64,000 bases of DNA from Norana najaformis (GCA_964023275.1 OZ029919.1:4259367-4323366), one strand, 5' to 3'. Shown: positions 1-10,951, counted from the stretch's first letter. The notes: generated by a model not told the origin, from the sequence alone. Program-made: numbers and translations.

Positions 1-616
1 CGAATGCATAAGTTTCTTGTATTTTTCTATCATTATCCATTGAATCAGACCTGTAATGAGAGGTTGCCCTGTTGCCTGGTTGTAAGTGTTGACATCAGGA
101 TCTTTAAACTTCTGGACTTCAGCTGTGAGAGAACCACGGTGAGGAACTTAGATTGATTCTCCTAAAAGGCACGCTTTTTCGGAAGTTTAATTAGCCCACC
201 TTCGTTTATGCTAACCATATGCATCCATTTGCTTAACCAGTTTCTCTTATTGCTTCGTTTGCCTATTCTCGCTCTAAATGAGAATTTTTCCTTAAATCTA
301 ACCTTTTTGACTTTAAGTCAAGGTGTTTGAAAAGTTTAGCCAGAGCAGTTGGTGTCCTCATAACCTTGCATCAAGATATCCATTTCGATGCTGAACCAAT
401 TCCTTGTAGATTGCCTCTAGTTCTTAATGAAATGACTTTCTGGAATTTTGACTGACCTACTTTTGAAGTAAGTAAGTTGCCTTTATTTGCAATCAGTAAT
501 ACGTGTCGTACAGAACAATTTGCACAAAAGGGCGTCATGTGTTAGGGAGAGCGCTTGTCATCCAGAAGAGGCAAAAATAACGTCAATCAATGATTAATTG
601 CCATTTCTTTGACTAG
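1..616. other. Intron of gene A upstream of its first visible EGF exon
   Basis: No exon is seen. The sequence matches the B intron from about 23275 to 23889 almost base for base, which places it between a (lost or decayed) mucin-end exon and EGF1. Confidence 0.7.
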
Positions 617-730
617 GAGATCCTTGTTTATCTAACCTTTGTCGCAACGGTGGAAACTGCTCGAGAACCGGTGATACGACATTTAACTGCACATGCATTC
701 CAGGATTCAGAGGCAACCTTTGTGAATATG
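617..730 (+). CDS. Gene A exon: EGF domain 1
   Basis: The acceptor is ctag before 617 and the donor gtggga after 730. The exon is 114 nt, phase 1-1. It begins DPCLSNLCRNGGNC and ends [11 protein letters not shown], giving six cysteines in EGF spacing with the usual NGG turn. Confidence 0.85.
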
Positions 731-3700
731 GTGGGAAAACCTTCATGTTATATCAAAACTAATCTAAAACAAAATATCTATGAACATGAATGTGTTCACA
801 AATCTAAATATTTGCATAGTGCTATATATAACTTCTCGCACCTGCGTGGAAACCGGTCGCAAAAAGCATCTTGAATGACATTTGTCGATTTATTTCTGGT
901 CACTTGTGCGCAATATTCCTCCACAGTTCATCACAAAAACACTTCTAAATAGCATTCGAAAATAGCGCAATTACGCTTCTGGTGGAAAGGGCACGCCAGA
1001 GCGGCACCACACGAAATCATACCGTATGACCAAGTTGACAAGGTTGTGTCGAGGTTGTCTCTCTTTACGGTTTCGTTATCATCATCATTCACCGAAGTTA
1101 GACTAAATTCCGTTGACAATAAATTACGCTGAAAATGAATAATTTTTTAAAAATCAATTACTGCAATATATAAGGCATATATTTATTAAATATTGCCGAA
1201 GAAAAGCAATAAGAAACACGTCCTTATGTTGATGACTTCTGCATTATCGTTTCTTGTGTCTTAGAAATAAATGAATGCGAGACGTATCCTTGCGACCCGT
1301 TTGGCAAATGCACGGATTTGGTAAATGACTACAGCTGCTCATGCAATCCGGGATATGAACCAGTAATCAGTAACACAAAAAATTGCAGTGGTGAGTCGAC
1401 TGATTCCGTCGGATTGTGTCTATTTTTTGAAAAATTTTGCTTTAAACATTGATTGGTAATGACACAGTGTAATTTTACGATCGTGATTTTTCGCTGATGA
1501 GTTAGAAAGTTTTAAGCGCGCGTTTGTGTTGACAGTTTTGGTCACGCACCGTCATCGAGTCATCGAGTTGTTGACATAGGACTGATTGGATAGTTGAGTC
1601 TCTTCGCTTAGGCGGGGCTGACTTTACGCAATTCTATATGCGGGCGCTTGTGATTGGATGGCTGTTCGAGAAAAACACATCTATATGACATCGTGAAAAA
1701 TATCGCTGCACTCTCGCCATCTCGCCAGGCAATCACAGACAACATATTGTCAGCAATTCGATGACTCATCGGTGGAACGTCGTGGAAATTTCCGATATGA
1801 AGGTGCGCTTAAAACTTACCACTCAGCATCGCAAAAAATTTACGTGCACAACATCTATCGTATAATTAAATTACGATAATACTCCTGTGGAGTTAGTACA
1901 GGTGATAGCATGCCAATACAAAATCAAAACACTTACTTTCTACTGTTGAAACCTGTACGTTACATTATGCAGACTCGTTTGTTTGGATAATAGAGATTGA
2001 TTATTGTGAGAGCAATTCGACGTGTTTCAACGGAGGCACATGTGTTAATCAACCTCAACTCGCGCGATTCTACTGCGAATGCCCGGAATCGAGAGAGCCC
2101 AATGAAGTAATTGTAGGATTACAATGTGAAAATAGTAAGACTGTTTTCCGTCTATGTTTCTTTACCTGCCTCATACTAAATGTTTTTATCGGTCTTCTTT
2201 CGTCAGCATTTCGGGCTAAAGTGCTCAAAAAGGAAGTTCCACTTTTATATTCAAAGGAATGTTTCATAATGCACTATCTTATAAGGCTATCAGTTTATCA
2301 CGAGTTTCTGAACCACAGAAATTATTTTTAAATGTCAAATATATTTCTTATGTAGCGATAATATATATTGACAAATATCGATCGATGGCGCTAAGCAGTT
2401 TTGCGCTGAAAAGTTTGAGAGGTTCCCGGAAGGTAATATTCAAGTTTTGACTTACATAATATGTACAAACATTATTACTCAAGTTTCTTACACATTAACC
2501 AATTTTTAAAAGGAATTTGTTTTGTCTTCACAGCATTCGCAAGATAGCGTCAGGGTTCATAATTGTGTGCTTAAGGCTATTATTTTAAGGATTGTCTATT
2601 ACTGTTTGCTTAAGAGATGCATAGAAACCTATTCTGTTGCACTAATTGTATTAATTGTAGTAGTATTTGCAATAGTGTCACAGTGTAAGCATTGTAGGAA
2701 CCACGACGTATCCGACTCCAGAGGCAATCTCCCCAAACTCCAGTATCATCGCAGGAGGTGCTCGAGTGAAAATCACAGGGAAAGCGATGAATCTCTTCGC
2801 TCCGTTGGGGGCCTATCTCATCCCGGACAACAATACAAACCTTACGACTCTGCACGCTTTGGTGGATCCAAATGCTACGTAGGTGACATTCTAATTAATA
2901 TCCACCTGAGTTCTGCTTTATTTCGTAAGTGACTGGCCGATATTAGCGGAGTGTGTGAGTTCCAAATGCCAATCGCAAAAAATTGATTTAGAAGAATGTA
3001 TGCTCCACTGACTCCATTCATTAAGACATGCATGACTGAAAACGACTGTCTTCATAGGTATAGCTCACATCTACTTGGTTCTGTGGCCGATTACAAGTGC
3101 GTTCGCCTTTCACCTATGCACCAGAGTTTCGATTCAATTCGTTGTCAGCTACATAACCAATAAAGTTTGTCCTATTGCTGGTTTGTTTTGTTCATGGAAT
3201 TCATCATGGGATATTTTGTACATGAACCATTTTATTAAAGGCATTGTATCCAGGCACGTTTTCTTGTACAAATGAACGATTACCTTACTCGATGTTTCTG
3301 GATGTATTATGATAATCCTCCAAATAGAAAATTTGATTTTTATAGTTTCAGCGACTCGATAACTATAGTAAGTCCTCGGGCAAGCGACTCATACGTCAAC
3401 TTAAAACTGCTTGTAACCTTGGAATACAGCGGACCAGTGAATCTCACAAACGCCACGGACTTATTCTTCACCTACCAAGGAAATCCTGTCATCAATGACA
3501 TCAGACCTACAGATCCACTAGTAGCGTGAGTCTCCATATTATTCGTGGACCATGCAGACACACGATTTATTGCTGATCAATGAGGACATTTTAACGACTC
3601 ACGACTCCTCTCGAATTGTTTTATCATTAATGTCACTGAAGAGCACCTTTAAGGAGTGCTTAATATTGCCGAGACGATTTACTGAGTTTGTTTTTCAAAT

Positions 3701-6700
3701 AGATGGTTTTAATATTTAACCCCCAATTACTGTGTATATGAATATATCTATGCATGTACTGTATGTATTCCTGTATGTGCGTATGTATGTGTATATCTGT
3801 ACATATCATTGCATGTATATATATAGGCTGGCATGTATGCATGCATGCAAAAATATATACACACATATGTACATACATACATAATACATATACACATACA
3901 CACAGAGCGCGTAGATAAGAAGTAAGCTTAAATATAAAACTGGACGCATTCAACGCGTCCCGATTACTCAAAATATCTATCGATTGATTTTTCAAATGAA
4001 TCATTTGGGCTAATCATTGATTCTTTCCTTAATTGCTCTTTCATGACAGATTCAGATTTACTGAATGCGAGCATAATAAGTGCTTTCAATAAATTAAATA
4101 AATTGTCTTTGAGGAGGACGTTTAAGAGCGCTATATATGTGTTGCAATAAACTTATGAATGACGTTATGTCCTTTATTGCTTATTCAGTAGAAGTTTATG
4201 GAGTTCTTAAAACGTAATGTAAATGGTTAATTGTTAGAGTGTTTAATGCATTAATAGAATTCGTCTTTTTCAGAGGTGGCGTTCAGCTGACTGTTACAGG
4301 GCAGAACATGAATGCCGTGGAACATCCTATAATGGAAGTCACGACGGTCGTATATAACAAAACAGCGAATGATACGTACTCGTCCAAACTGTCGGAAGTA
4401 GGCCAGTTCACTACTAAAACTTCTCAGTAAATTTCTATGAAAATATCTAGTCAGTATCACATAATTTAATGTACTTTGCGATAATGTGTTTTGAAATATT
4501 ATTACGGGTTAACGTGATTTTATGATCGCAGTGTCACCTTGTTGAGTCAGCGAGTTTCAGTTAAGCCTTGAACACCAAGAATCATAATAACTGCTAAGAA
4601 TATCATATAAAATATCGTGCATTTGTAGTAAAATAGATAAAATATGCTAGAACTTGTTACATTGTATCGAGAGAATTTCCACTTGCGTCCTCTAACATTG
4701 AGTATGAAGTGAGTATCAATGAGCACAGTGCGTCTAAACTCAAAGGAAGGTAAGATGGTGAAAAGGAAACTGACGATTACCTTTTAGCCTAGAATCTAGA
4801 AAATACAGAAATATGTTGAGCAAATAAAAAAGTCTATGCCCCTCTCAACTGTATAGCTCTATGAGCTGATGTTGCATTTGTTTTTAAAACTTGTAGGAAT
4901 GTTCACCAAAGAATTTCGCCGAGATGACTTGCCTCCTCCCTCCGGGAGTTGTTCCACCTGCCTTCATGAGTAGTGGCAATACGAAAAATGTAAGAGCAAG
5001 TCATTTCGATGTTTTCCCTCATCTTCAAGGCCTTTATCGCAGTCGAAGAACGAAAAGAGCGCCCCTCGCCAACTTCTCAGTAGATGGTAGCACGTGCGAG
5101 CTTTACCTCGGGTTCGTCTTGGATGCTCTGCCAACGTACGAGAACACTAGCAAATCTCTTCCGAATGTCGTGTTTTCATTCACCACCACATTTCCGAATA
5201 TCACTGCGGAACAAAATGTTAAGGAATTCAACCCAGAAACTGCCGATTACATCCAGATAAAAGTAACTCAAATAATTTTTTCTTACACAAGAAAACCTAG
5301 TAAGTGACGGAATCATATCTCACCTAGATCAAATATTGCGAAAGTACCCTTCATTATTACTAATTTTGATGGCTTCGAGTTTATGCTGGTACACGTATTA
5401 GGCTTTCGCAGTAATGCGTTAGTTAGATAATGTTGTCCACTGATCACTGCACAATGGCATCTGTATATTCCAATGCAGTATTCATGCCAAAAACATCTGA
5501 GTATTCAGCAGTCTTCGTTTAAGTAGAGCGTTTAGGTCAAACTGAAGTCCCAAATTTTTCTAATTGCCTATGAATTGTAATTTGCAATGCGGTTTGCTTA
5601 GAAGCGATCAAGAATTGAGGCCTTATAGAAATCTTCAGATTAGGTGAGATAGTATTTTGCTACGAAAAGATTGATTATTGAGTTTTGTGACAAGAAAGCA
5701 GAAAGAAATGTTTCTAAGTGTATAGGTGAGAATGATAGCCAGATACCGCTTAAAACTTCGTAATTCTGCGTTTCTTCAGAAACCAAGATAGCTAAATCGA
5801 GATATCTCATAGTCCAGTCACAAAGGCTGATTCAAAATTCAAATCTATGCAGTGAAAGTTGAATCAATAAATTATATAGTATATTTTAGCATCTTAGAGT
5901 AGGTTATTTCGGATAAGTATGTATGTATGTATTATTTATTATGCATTATGTAGGTATCAATGCTTTTGTGGACATTTGTTTTTGTGTATATATTTATTTA
6001 CATGTATATGTAGACCTAAATGTATTAATTCGAGCTACGAACAAATGTGCAAAGTCGTGCCCATTTTTACAAACCTTTAATTGGCGCCTCGGGATCAGAT
6101 TTAAGATGACTTTGTGCTCGCAACAGGCGCCTTGAATGATTAAATGAATGCATTGTGACAAACATAAGTCGTGTAGTTGGTGTAGACCGATGTCACTGTA
6201 GAATGGTTCAGTCATTATTTTTACTTTCGGATATGGCATCGTGCTTTTGTGTGTATTGCAAACAAGGGTGATGATATGGCGTCCGGATGTTCCATCGCAG
6301 ACTACACCGTTGGCGTTGGAAACGACACCTGCGACGTCTACAAACTGACGGACAATGAGCTGCTGTGTCATCCACCGAAGCAGATGCCACCTGCCGGCAA
6401 ATATCAGGATCATTGCCAATATGAAGGAACACTGGCAGTCCATGTAAATCATCAACTCAAATTTTGTTCAAAGTTAATGCGTTTAGAACAAATTCAATTA
6501 GCCAAAAGTAAGAGGGCTCAACGACCGACAATTACTTCTCTTTAAAGGACGGTCGATGCCGCTTAGGAAGCTTGGGAAAGCTGCTCTCTAACCAAATCCG
6601 TAATTTCCACTCGAAGACGGCACTTAAATCCCAGAAAGTCACTTTGCTGAATCATGTAATCTATGACAAAGGTCGTCACCTTTGCGCACAAGCCAGATTG

Positions 6701-7763
6701 TCCCTTCATCCCAGAATTACGACTTTAAAGACAGTGTTTAGTAAAGGCGTGACAGAAATGAGTGTTTCTTTCCTCAACTATACTGCAATCAGATCGTCCC
6801 TACAGAAAAACCTTTTGTCTCGCTCTGACATCACTGTCTATCGCTCTGATTTCTCCAAACGCCAATCATCAATTCTGCACCAGCTATTTGGAATACTCTC
6901 CCTGTTTGCATTATAATATCTCGCTACAGATTTTTGGAAAACAACTTAAGACCTATCTGTACCGTCTTGCTTTGTTGTCTGACCGCTATGACCTACTCAC
7001 GCCTGATGGACATATAGCGGATTAATAAATGCATTACTTACTTACTTACTTATACTTCTGTTTTCTGTTGTCTGATGAACAGGTGAATATAAGCACAAAG
7101 TCATATTTTGCGTACTGTCTTCGCTATAAGTCATCCGAGATCACCGACAGCAACAAAGCTCTGATCATCGGTTTGAGCGTTGCGGCCGCCGTCATTGTTC
7201 TTGTGATCATCTGCCTCGTAATCGCCATTTTAATAGTGAAGAAGAGAAAGAAGAAGAAAAGAGAAGCCCGCCAGAAGAAACTTGTTGAATATGAGAAGCT
7301 CACGACCGAAAGAAAACACAGCGGAGATCAGCTTCCAATGGAAGTCCCAACAGAAGAAAGTCAATCCGAAATTGAAGTTCATGAACAGCCAAATAGCGAC
7401 TACTTAGTGCTTTTCGAAAACAATCCACTGGAAATTCCTGCTTCGTCAAGGTCAAGTGCTGACTATTCGACGACTGCCAATAACGAAGCGGACGAGACAA
7501 CCTTTGGGGCCACGGTTCACCCGGAAACGCCATCCTACGACAACAGCTTTGAAATGATGGCAAAGGAGTCGAAAGAACAGAGTGGTAACGATGAACTGCA
7601 GAAATTTGAATATGAACCCGACGACCCAGCTCTAAAGTTTGACCTAAAGCATGTCGCGTTTCAAGAAGAGGTCTTCAAGCTGCCGAGACTAAGAATTGGA
7701 GAGGGCGATAAGAATCGGCAAGTGAATTATAACGACAGACGAGAAGAGAATGGATATTTTTAA
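617..7763 (+). CDS. Gene A (5' end outside window): EGF / IPT-TIG / transmembrane receptor-like protein
   Basis: Nine exons are visible: 617-730, 1265-1390, 1994-2134, 2698-2878, 3352-3525, 4274-4397, 4897-5262, 6267-6443 and 7083-7763. They join without a phase break to 693 residues plus stop. Order: EGF, calcium-binding EGF, EGF, three IPT/TIG domains (plexin/MET ectodomain type), one transmembrane helix, and a tail of about 174 residues. EGF exons are phase 1-1 and the late IPT exons phase 0-0. The signal-peptide and mucin exons seen in B, C and D must lie upstream, because the first 616 bases match the B intron before its second EGF exon. Known for the family: IPT domains with EGF or PSI modules occur in plexins and MET/RON; this protein lacks their intracellular catalytic domains. 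Role inferred: cell-surface adhesion or recognition. The exon model comes from splice consensus and comparison of four paralogues, not transcripts. Confidence 0.85.
1265..1390 (+). CDS. Gene A exon: calcium-binding EGF domain
   Basis: This exon is 126 nt, phase 1-1, with acceptor cttag and donor gtgagt. It starts [16 protein letters not shown]; the E-I-N-E-C opening and the later NDYSCSC are the calcium-binding EGF signature. Six cysteines are present. Confidence 0.88.
1994..2134 (+). CDS. Gene A exon: EGF domain 3
   Basis: This exon is 141 nt, phase 1-1, with donor gtaaga. It contains [20 protein letters not shown] and ends GLQCEN. The motif is conserved in all four genes. Confidence 0.85.
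2698..2878 (+). CDS. Gene A exon: IPT/TIG 1, first part
   Basis: This exon is 181 nt and runs from phase 1 to phase 2. It encodes [20 protein letters not shown], the classic I-x-P...GG...V-x-I-T-G opening of an IPT/TIG fold. The donor is GTAGGT here; the D copy has GTACGT at the same place, which fixes the boundary. Confidence 0.85.
3078..3136 (+). repeat. tRNA-like relic in intron of A
   Basis: ggttctgtggccgattacaa then gcgttcgcctttcacc and gagtttcgattc resemble a decayed tRNA or SINE head (A-box-like and B-box-like words). Copies lie at 26419-26480, 43924-43982 and 60449-60509, so it predates the duplications. No cloverleaf good enough for a working tRNA. Confidence 0.4.
3352..3525 (+). 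CDS. Gene A exon: IPT/TIG 1 end and IPT/TIG 2 start
   Basis: This exon is 174 nt, phase 2-2, with acceptor tttcag and donor gtgagt. It encodes SITIVSPRA, the [10 protein letters not shown] stretch with N-glycosylation sequons, then the domain boundary NPVINDIRPTDPLVA. A gtaagt lies inside the exon at ACTATA|GTAAGT and could be an alternative donor; gene B lacks it. Confidence 0.85.
3730..3906. repeat. Strand-switching GTAT/ATAC microsatellite, intron of A
   Basis: GTAT-type repeats on the left change to ATAC-type repeats on the right around a gcatgcatgcaa centre, an imperfect inverted repeat. The same intron of B (27420-27730), C (44580-44770) and D (61105-61315) has it too. Confidence 0.75.
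4274..4397 (+). CDS. Gene A exon: IPT/TIG 2, middle part
   Basis: The acceptor is tttttcag. The exon begins [20 protein letters not shown], as in plexin IPT domains. I place the donor at gaa|gtaggc (phase 0) because this alone joins in frame to the next exon, giving SKLSE-ECSPKNF; sequence after it diverges between paralogues and soon meets a stop. Confidence 0.75.
4897..5262 (+). CDS. Gene A exon: IPT/TIG 2 end, furin-type site, IPT/TIG 3 start
   Basis: This exon is 366 nt, phase 0-0. It encodes [17 protein letters not shown], the basic cluster RSRRTKRAP (RTKR at 5047-5058), then [14 protein letters not shown] and [13 protein letters not shown]. The donor is aaa|gtaact. Open frame continues past it to 5307, but only this donor restores the plexin-like join [12 protein letters not shown]. 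Confidence 0.78.
6267..6443 (+). CDS. Gene A exon: IPT/TIG 3, second part
   Basis: The acceptor is caaacaag. The exon is 177 nt, phase 0-0, encoding [20 protein letters not shown] then [13 protein letters not shown]. The DYTVGVG...C...LTDNELLC pattern matches the cysteine-bearing half of plexin IPT domains. The donor cat|gtaaat aligns with the strong gtaagt of gene D. Confidence 0.8.
6770..7062 (+). mobile_element. LINE 3' relic (last intron of A)
   Basis: Encodes fragments YTAIRSSLQKNLLS and [20 protein letters not shown] in shifted frames, then taataaatgcattacttact with a CTTA tail. End of an old CR1/L2-like non-LTR element. Confidence 0.6.
7083..7763 (+). CDS. Gene A last exon: transmembrane helix and cytoplasmic tail
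   Basis: The acceptor is gaacag. The exon gives 226 codons plus a TAA stop. The last IPT strand is [15 protein letters not shown]; the membrane helix is [20 protein letters not shown] extended to about 7238; then comes the stop-transfer cluster KKRKKKKREARQKK. The acidic tail holds [29 protein letters not shown] and the C-terminus ENGYF. Confidence 0.92.
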   Translation: MNISTKSYFAYCLRYKSSEITDSNKALIIGLSVAAAVIVLVIICLVIAILIVKKRKKKKREARQKKLVEYEKLTTERKHSGDQLPMEVPTEESQSEIEVHEQPNSDYLVLFENNPLEIPASSRSSADYSTTANNEADETTFGATVHPETPSYDNSFEMMAKESKEQSGNDELQKFEYEPDDPALKFDLKHVAFQEEVFKLPRLRIGEGDKNRQVNYNDRREENGYF

Positions 7764-7848
7764 ACAATTCGGTCGATAGGTACATGACGCTTTTTAGAAT
7801 GCTACTACTTGATATTTATACAAGACATGCGGCACAATACTGGGGTAA

Positions 7849-7854
7849 AATAAA
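7849..7854 (+). promoter_or_regulatory. Candidate polyadenylation signal AATAAA of gene A
   Basis: AATAAA lies 86 bases after the stop codon, inside gggtaaaataaatggg. The B and C copies read taaaatgaat or aaaatgaat at this place, so it is not fully conserved. Confidence 0.4.
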
Positions 7855-8128
7855 TGGGATGAGGGTGTGGCCATTGCCTGTACTTTGGTCGCACCACTGC
7901 TATGGAACTTCCTGCGTTGAGGTCATGACTCGATCTAAATGGAATGATCTTCATTGCTGAGAGCCATGCCTATAAACGGCCTCAGGCACTTTGTAGAGTT
8001 GTTATTATCATAGGCCTATGCATTATTTTACTTCGGCTTGTTAGTATAATACGTTTTCTTAGACCTCTCTGCGTTCATATTATTGATCGGGCACTTAATA
8101 ATTCTGTGCTTGATCTATGTGCTGGTAA

Positions 8129-8155
8129 GCACCAATGACTTTCAGTCATTGGTGC
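8129..8155. repeat. Perfect 12-bp inverted repeat
   Basis: The arms gcaccaatgact and agtcattggtgc flank a 3-base loop. The B and C downstream spacers keep only a short version (gactttaacaaagtc-like). It could fold as a hairpin in a long 3' UTR; function unknown. Confidence 0.6.
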
Positions 8156-8157
8156 AC

Positions 8158-8280
8158 ATATGCATGCATAATGATCAGGCGTTCATACATGCATGCATAA
8201 AAAAATGCATATTTAATACATGATACATACATAATAATAAATACATGCATACATAATTACATACATGCATGAATAATCGC
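8158..8280. repeat. ATAC/GCAT microsatellite downstream of gene A
   Basis: Runs of catgcatgcata, atacatacataataat and atacatgcat. Equivalent tracts lie downstream of B (33056-33185) and C (50438-50570). Confidence 0.75.
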
Positions 8281-10951
8281 GTTTACAATTTTCAAAATTC
8301 CAATTCAAATCCGTTTATTTGAACATTTGCATGAGTAAACTTATAACGAACAGTAGTGGATTTCATAAACAACATAATAATAATTTTCTAGTTACGACAC
8401 AAACTGTTCTAGCGAAGCGAAACAACTCGGGTAACCTCATTATGCTTGTTCTACAGAATAAACGTGAAACTCAGTAAGTAATACACTCACTGTTCATAAT
8501 AAAGTTCAATAAATTTCTGCATTCAACAACACAAGTTGCTACCAGAATCTGTTATGCATTCAGTAACATCTCTTAGTTAGACAATATGAAGTGGTTGTTA
8601 TAGTTAGCCGTAAAATCGCTGATTGATCTGACTAAATGACTTCTATGGCACCATTATCATAATGCCCAAGCCACCAATCGATGATCGCTTCAAGTGAAAT
8701 TGCAATCAATATAATTAACCATCAGAGAAGACAGGTCGAATTTCTTCTATAAGTCATTGTGTTAGACATTTTCAAGTTATTGGGCGAATTGTTCTAAGTC
8801 GCAGAGGTTAGGCAACGCCCTCTAGTGACGTGCAGTGTAATGTATTGAGTGTAAAATTTACGTTAACAGGAAACACTCAAAACTAAAAACTCTTGTCTTT
8901 CACAAATCCTATTCTGATTCTTCCTTTTCCCTTATCTCTCTTTCGACTCCATCCACTGCAGCGATCTGACTTTCTACCTGCCTGACCCTCGGATCCTCAT
9001 CTGGAACCGAATCTGATCCTACCTGTCTATCGATTTTAAATAAAGGTTCAGGTGGATAATGAAATCTGCGAACTGCATTCAATGCGGTGTCCAGCGGATA
9101 ACATAGAAACGATTTCTTCTTATCGCATACGTTGATGTCATAGGCTAGTGTTCAACATGCTGCTGGGTGTATCACCGATCGACTTGCTGTTCGCAAACAC
9201 GGTGGCGTTCGCTAGCAATGTTTTCAGATTATACCAGATCGTATCACGTTAGACCAGATCCAATTAGATTAGACGAGATAAGATTGTTGCAGGCGTTGAC
9301 CTCTATTGATCTGGATATTGACCTGATTGCTGATTGCCTTTGGTGCGCCATCGGTTGATGCGGTGTGCATTAGACACCGACGCTATATAAGTTCCTAATT
9401 GCAATTACAATTAGGCTGCATTGAGACAGTCATTTTGTGTGGACCTTGAGCAAGTCCTTAACGCACACTTGGACAGCCCCATTATCTGATGCTCCATCTT
9501 TAGATAATAGAGCTACAGTAATAATTAGACATGTAATAAATGGTTGATGGCCCTTAATATTTAAAATTTATTGAGTCTTCACATAGCCATCAAATGATTA
9601 TTTGTTGAATACCTTACATTGTTTAAAACGTATACACCCATTGTTGAGATTGATGCAAACATAAATCAACTGTGAAGTTCCTATGTGAGATCTCGATGAT
9701 ACTTGACCTCTAAAACATTAATAGCAACCTCGTCGCTTTATGATATATGATACTTAAAAAATTCAACACAGGTACATGCTTCAATCACTAATGGTCTGTT
9801 TCATTTCAGTAAGTTAAGACATACTTCTGCAGTCGTGTCTGCGTTGCATTCAAGAGATCATTGAAACGCCGAGCAATACTTCTGAAGTGTAGATAGTGCA
9901 TACAAGTGGACCACCTTAACCCTTCAGTTTTTTAGTATGTAGGCCTGGTTGAGGGGAGACGATAGAAGTCGGAAATGCGTGAAATGCAAGACCACTACTA
10001 AAAATTGTCGTGCTAGCCTTAAAGCTGAATTCATAGTCGTAAGCACGATTAATACAGCGGCAGTAAAGATCCTCTTTTGTTGGATGAAAGTCGTATAGCG
10101 TAAGTGTCTTTGGTGTAATATTATGTTAAACTAGATCGATTCGAGTTGCAATGAAAGTAAATGCGAAGTACATTAATGGGAGACCAGCCGTGGAATTTTC
10201 GTGGTCGGTATAAAAAGTTGTAAGCAATAGAAAAGTTATTTGTTCATTGGATTGCTGTCATCTTGTTTTTAATTTAACCTTAAAATCTCTCATAGTCTTC
10301 GACCGCGTATCTGGTGAGTTTGTAACGAGACTCAAAATGTGTTAAGTTTAACCTTTTAATCTCAGCTCAAAGATATTTCTATTTTTAAAAACTCTTGCGC
10401 TATTCTACAGAGTGACTTGGTATTGAATTGGGGTCTTATCACTCATTCATTCGTTTGGTCGTTAATTCTTTCATTTATGCATAATATAGCGCTAGACCGG
10501 TGTGAAAATCTTAAATTCGATGCGATGAGGCAGCCAATGAACTATTGTCTTGAAAGCAATGAAATGCATATGAAACCTGATCAAAATTATCTAGAGGCTT
10601 TACGCAGCGCGCGCTTCAACCGCCAAATTCATCCTAAGATGACATCGCAGTTGCCAATCCGGTTGATAATTTAAACTTATAGTGATAACAGCCTTTAACC
10701 ATGGTCATCTGGCATTCTTGTGTAGGCGCCATTGCTTGATAGCCTTTTACTGTCCTTGGAAAGAATAATGCCCTATTTGAGTTGAACTTCGAAGGCCATT
10801 TTGGCCTACTGTGACATTGTGCAAATCACACTATGTAATTAATATTCAGTACTTGTAATATAGCTGTACAAAATAAGTCATACTTGGTTTAAATCAATGA
10901 AATTGGTCTGTATTTTAGATTAATTGTCACATTAGAGCTTGCCGGAGGATC

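Larger units (their letters stand above)
7764..10951. other. A-B intergenic spacer and 5' flank of gene B
   Basis: No gene is recognised. It holds the 3' flank of A, a perfect 12-bp hairpin at 8129-8155, an ATAC/GCAT microsatellite, and from about 8285 a block similar to the spacers upstream of C (about 33460-36456) and D (about 50860-55247). The last 300 bases are nearly identical to those before D. No clear TATA box is seen. A ttttag at about 10910-10920 could end an untranslated upstream exon. Confidence 0.6.

Noticed and set aside
3078-3136. A working tRNA gene in the intron of A
   Set aside because: Stems do not pair well enough and copies decay differently; best seen as a relic.
3660-4004. 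Tyr/Cys/Met-rich open frames in introns (for example 3660-4004, 27329-27789, 61052-61411)
   Set aside because: They translate GTAT/ATAC microsatellites, which lack stops in some frames; not genes.
9362-9545. A second SINE suggested by gaccttgagcaagtccttaa in the 5' flanks
   Set aside because: The words resemble SINE bodies, but no pol III boxes, tail or target duplication could be seen in any of the three copies.
10417-10674. An 85-codon open frame in the 5' flank of gene B
   Set aside because: No domain or signal peptide, and the frame is not kept in the matching flanks of C and D.
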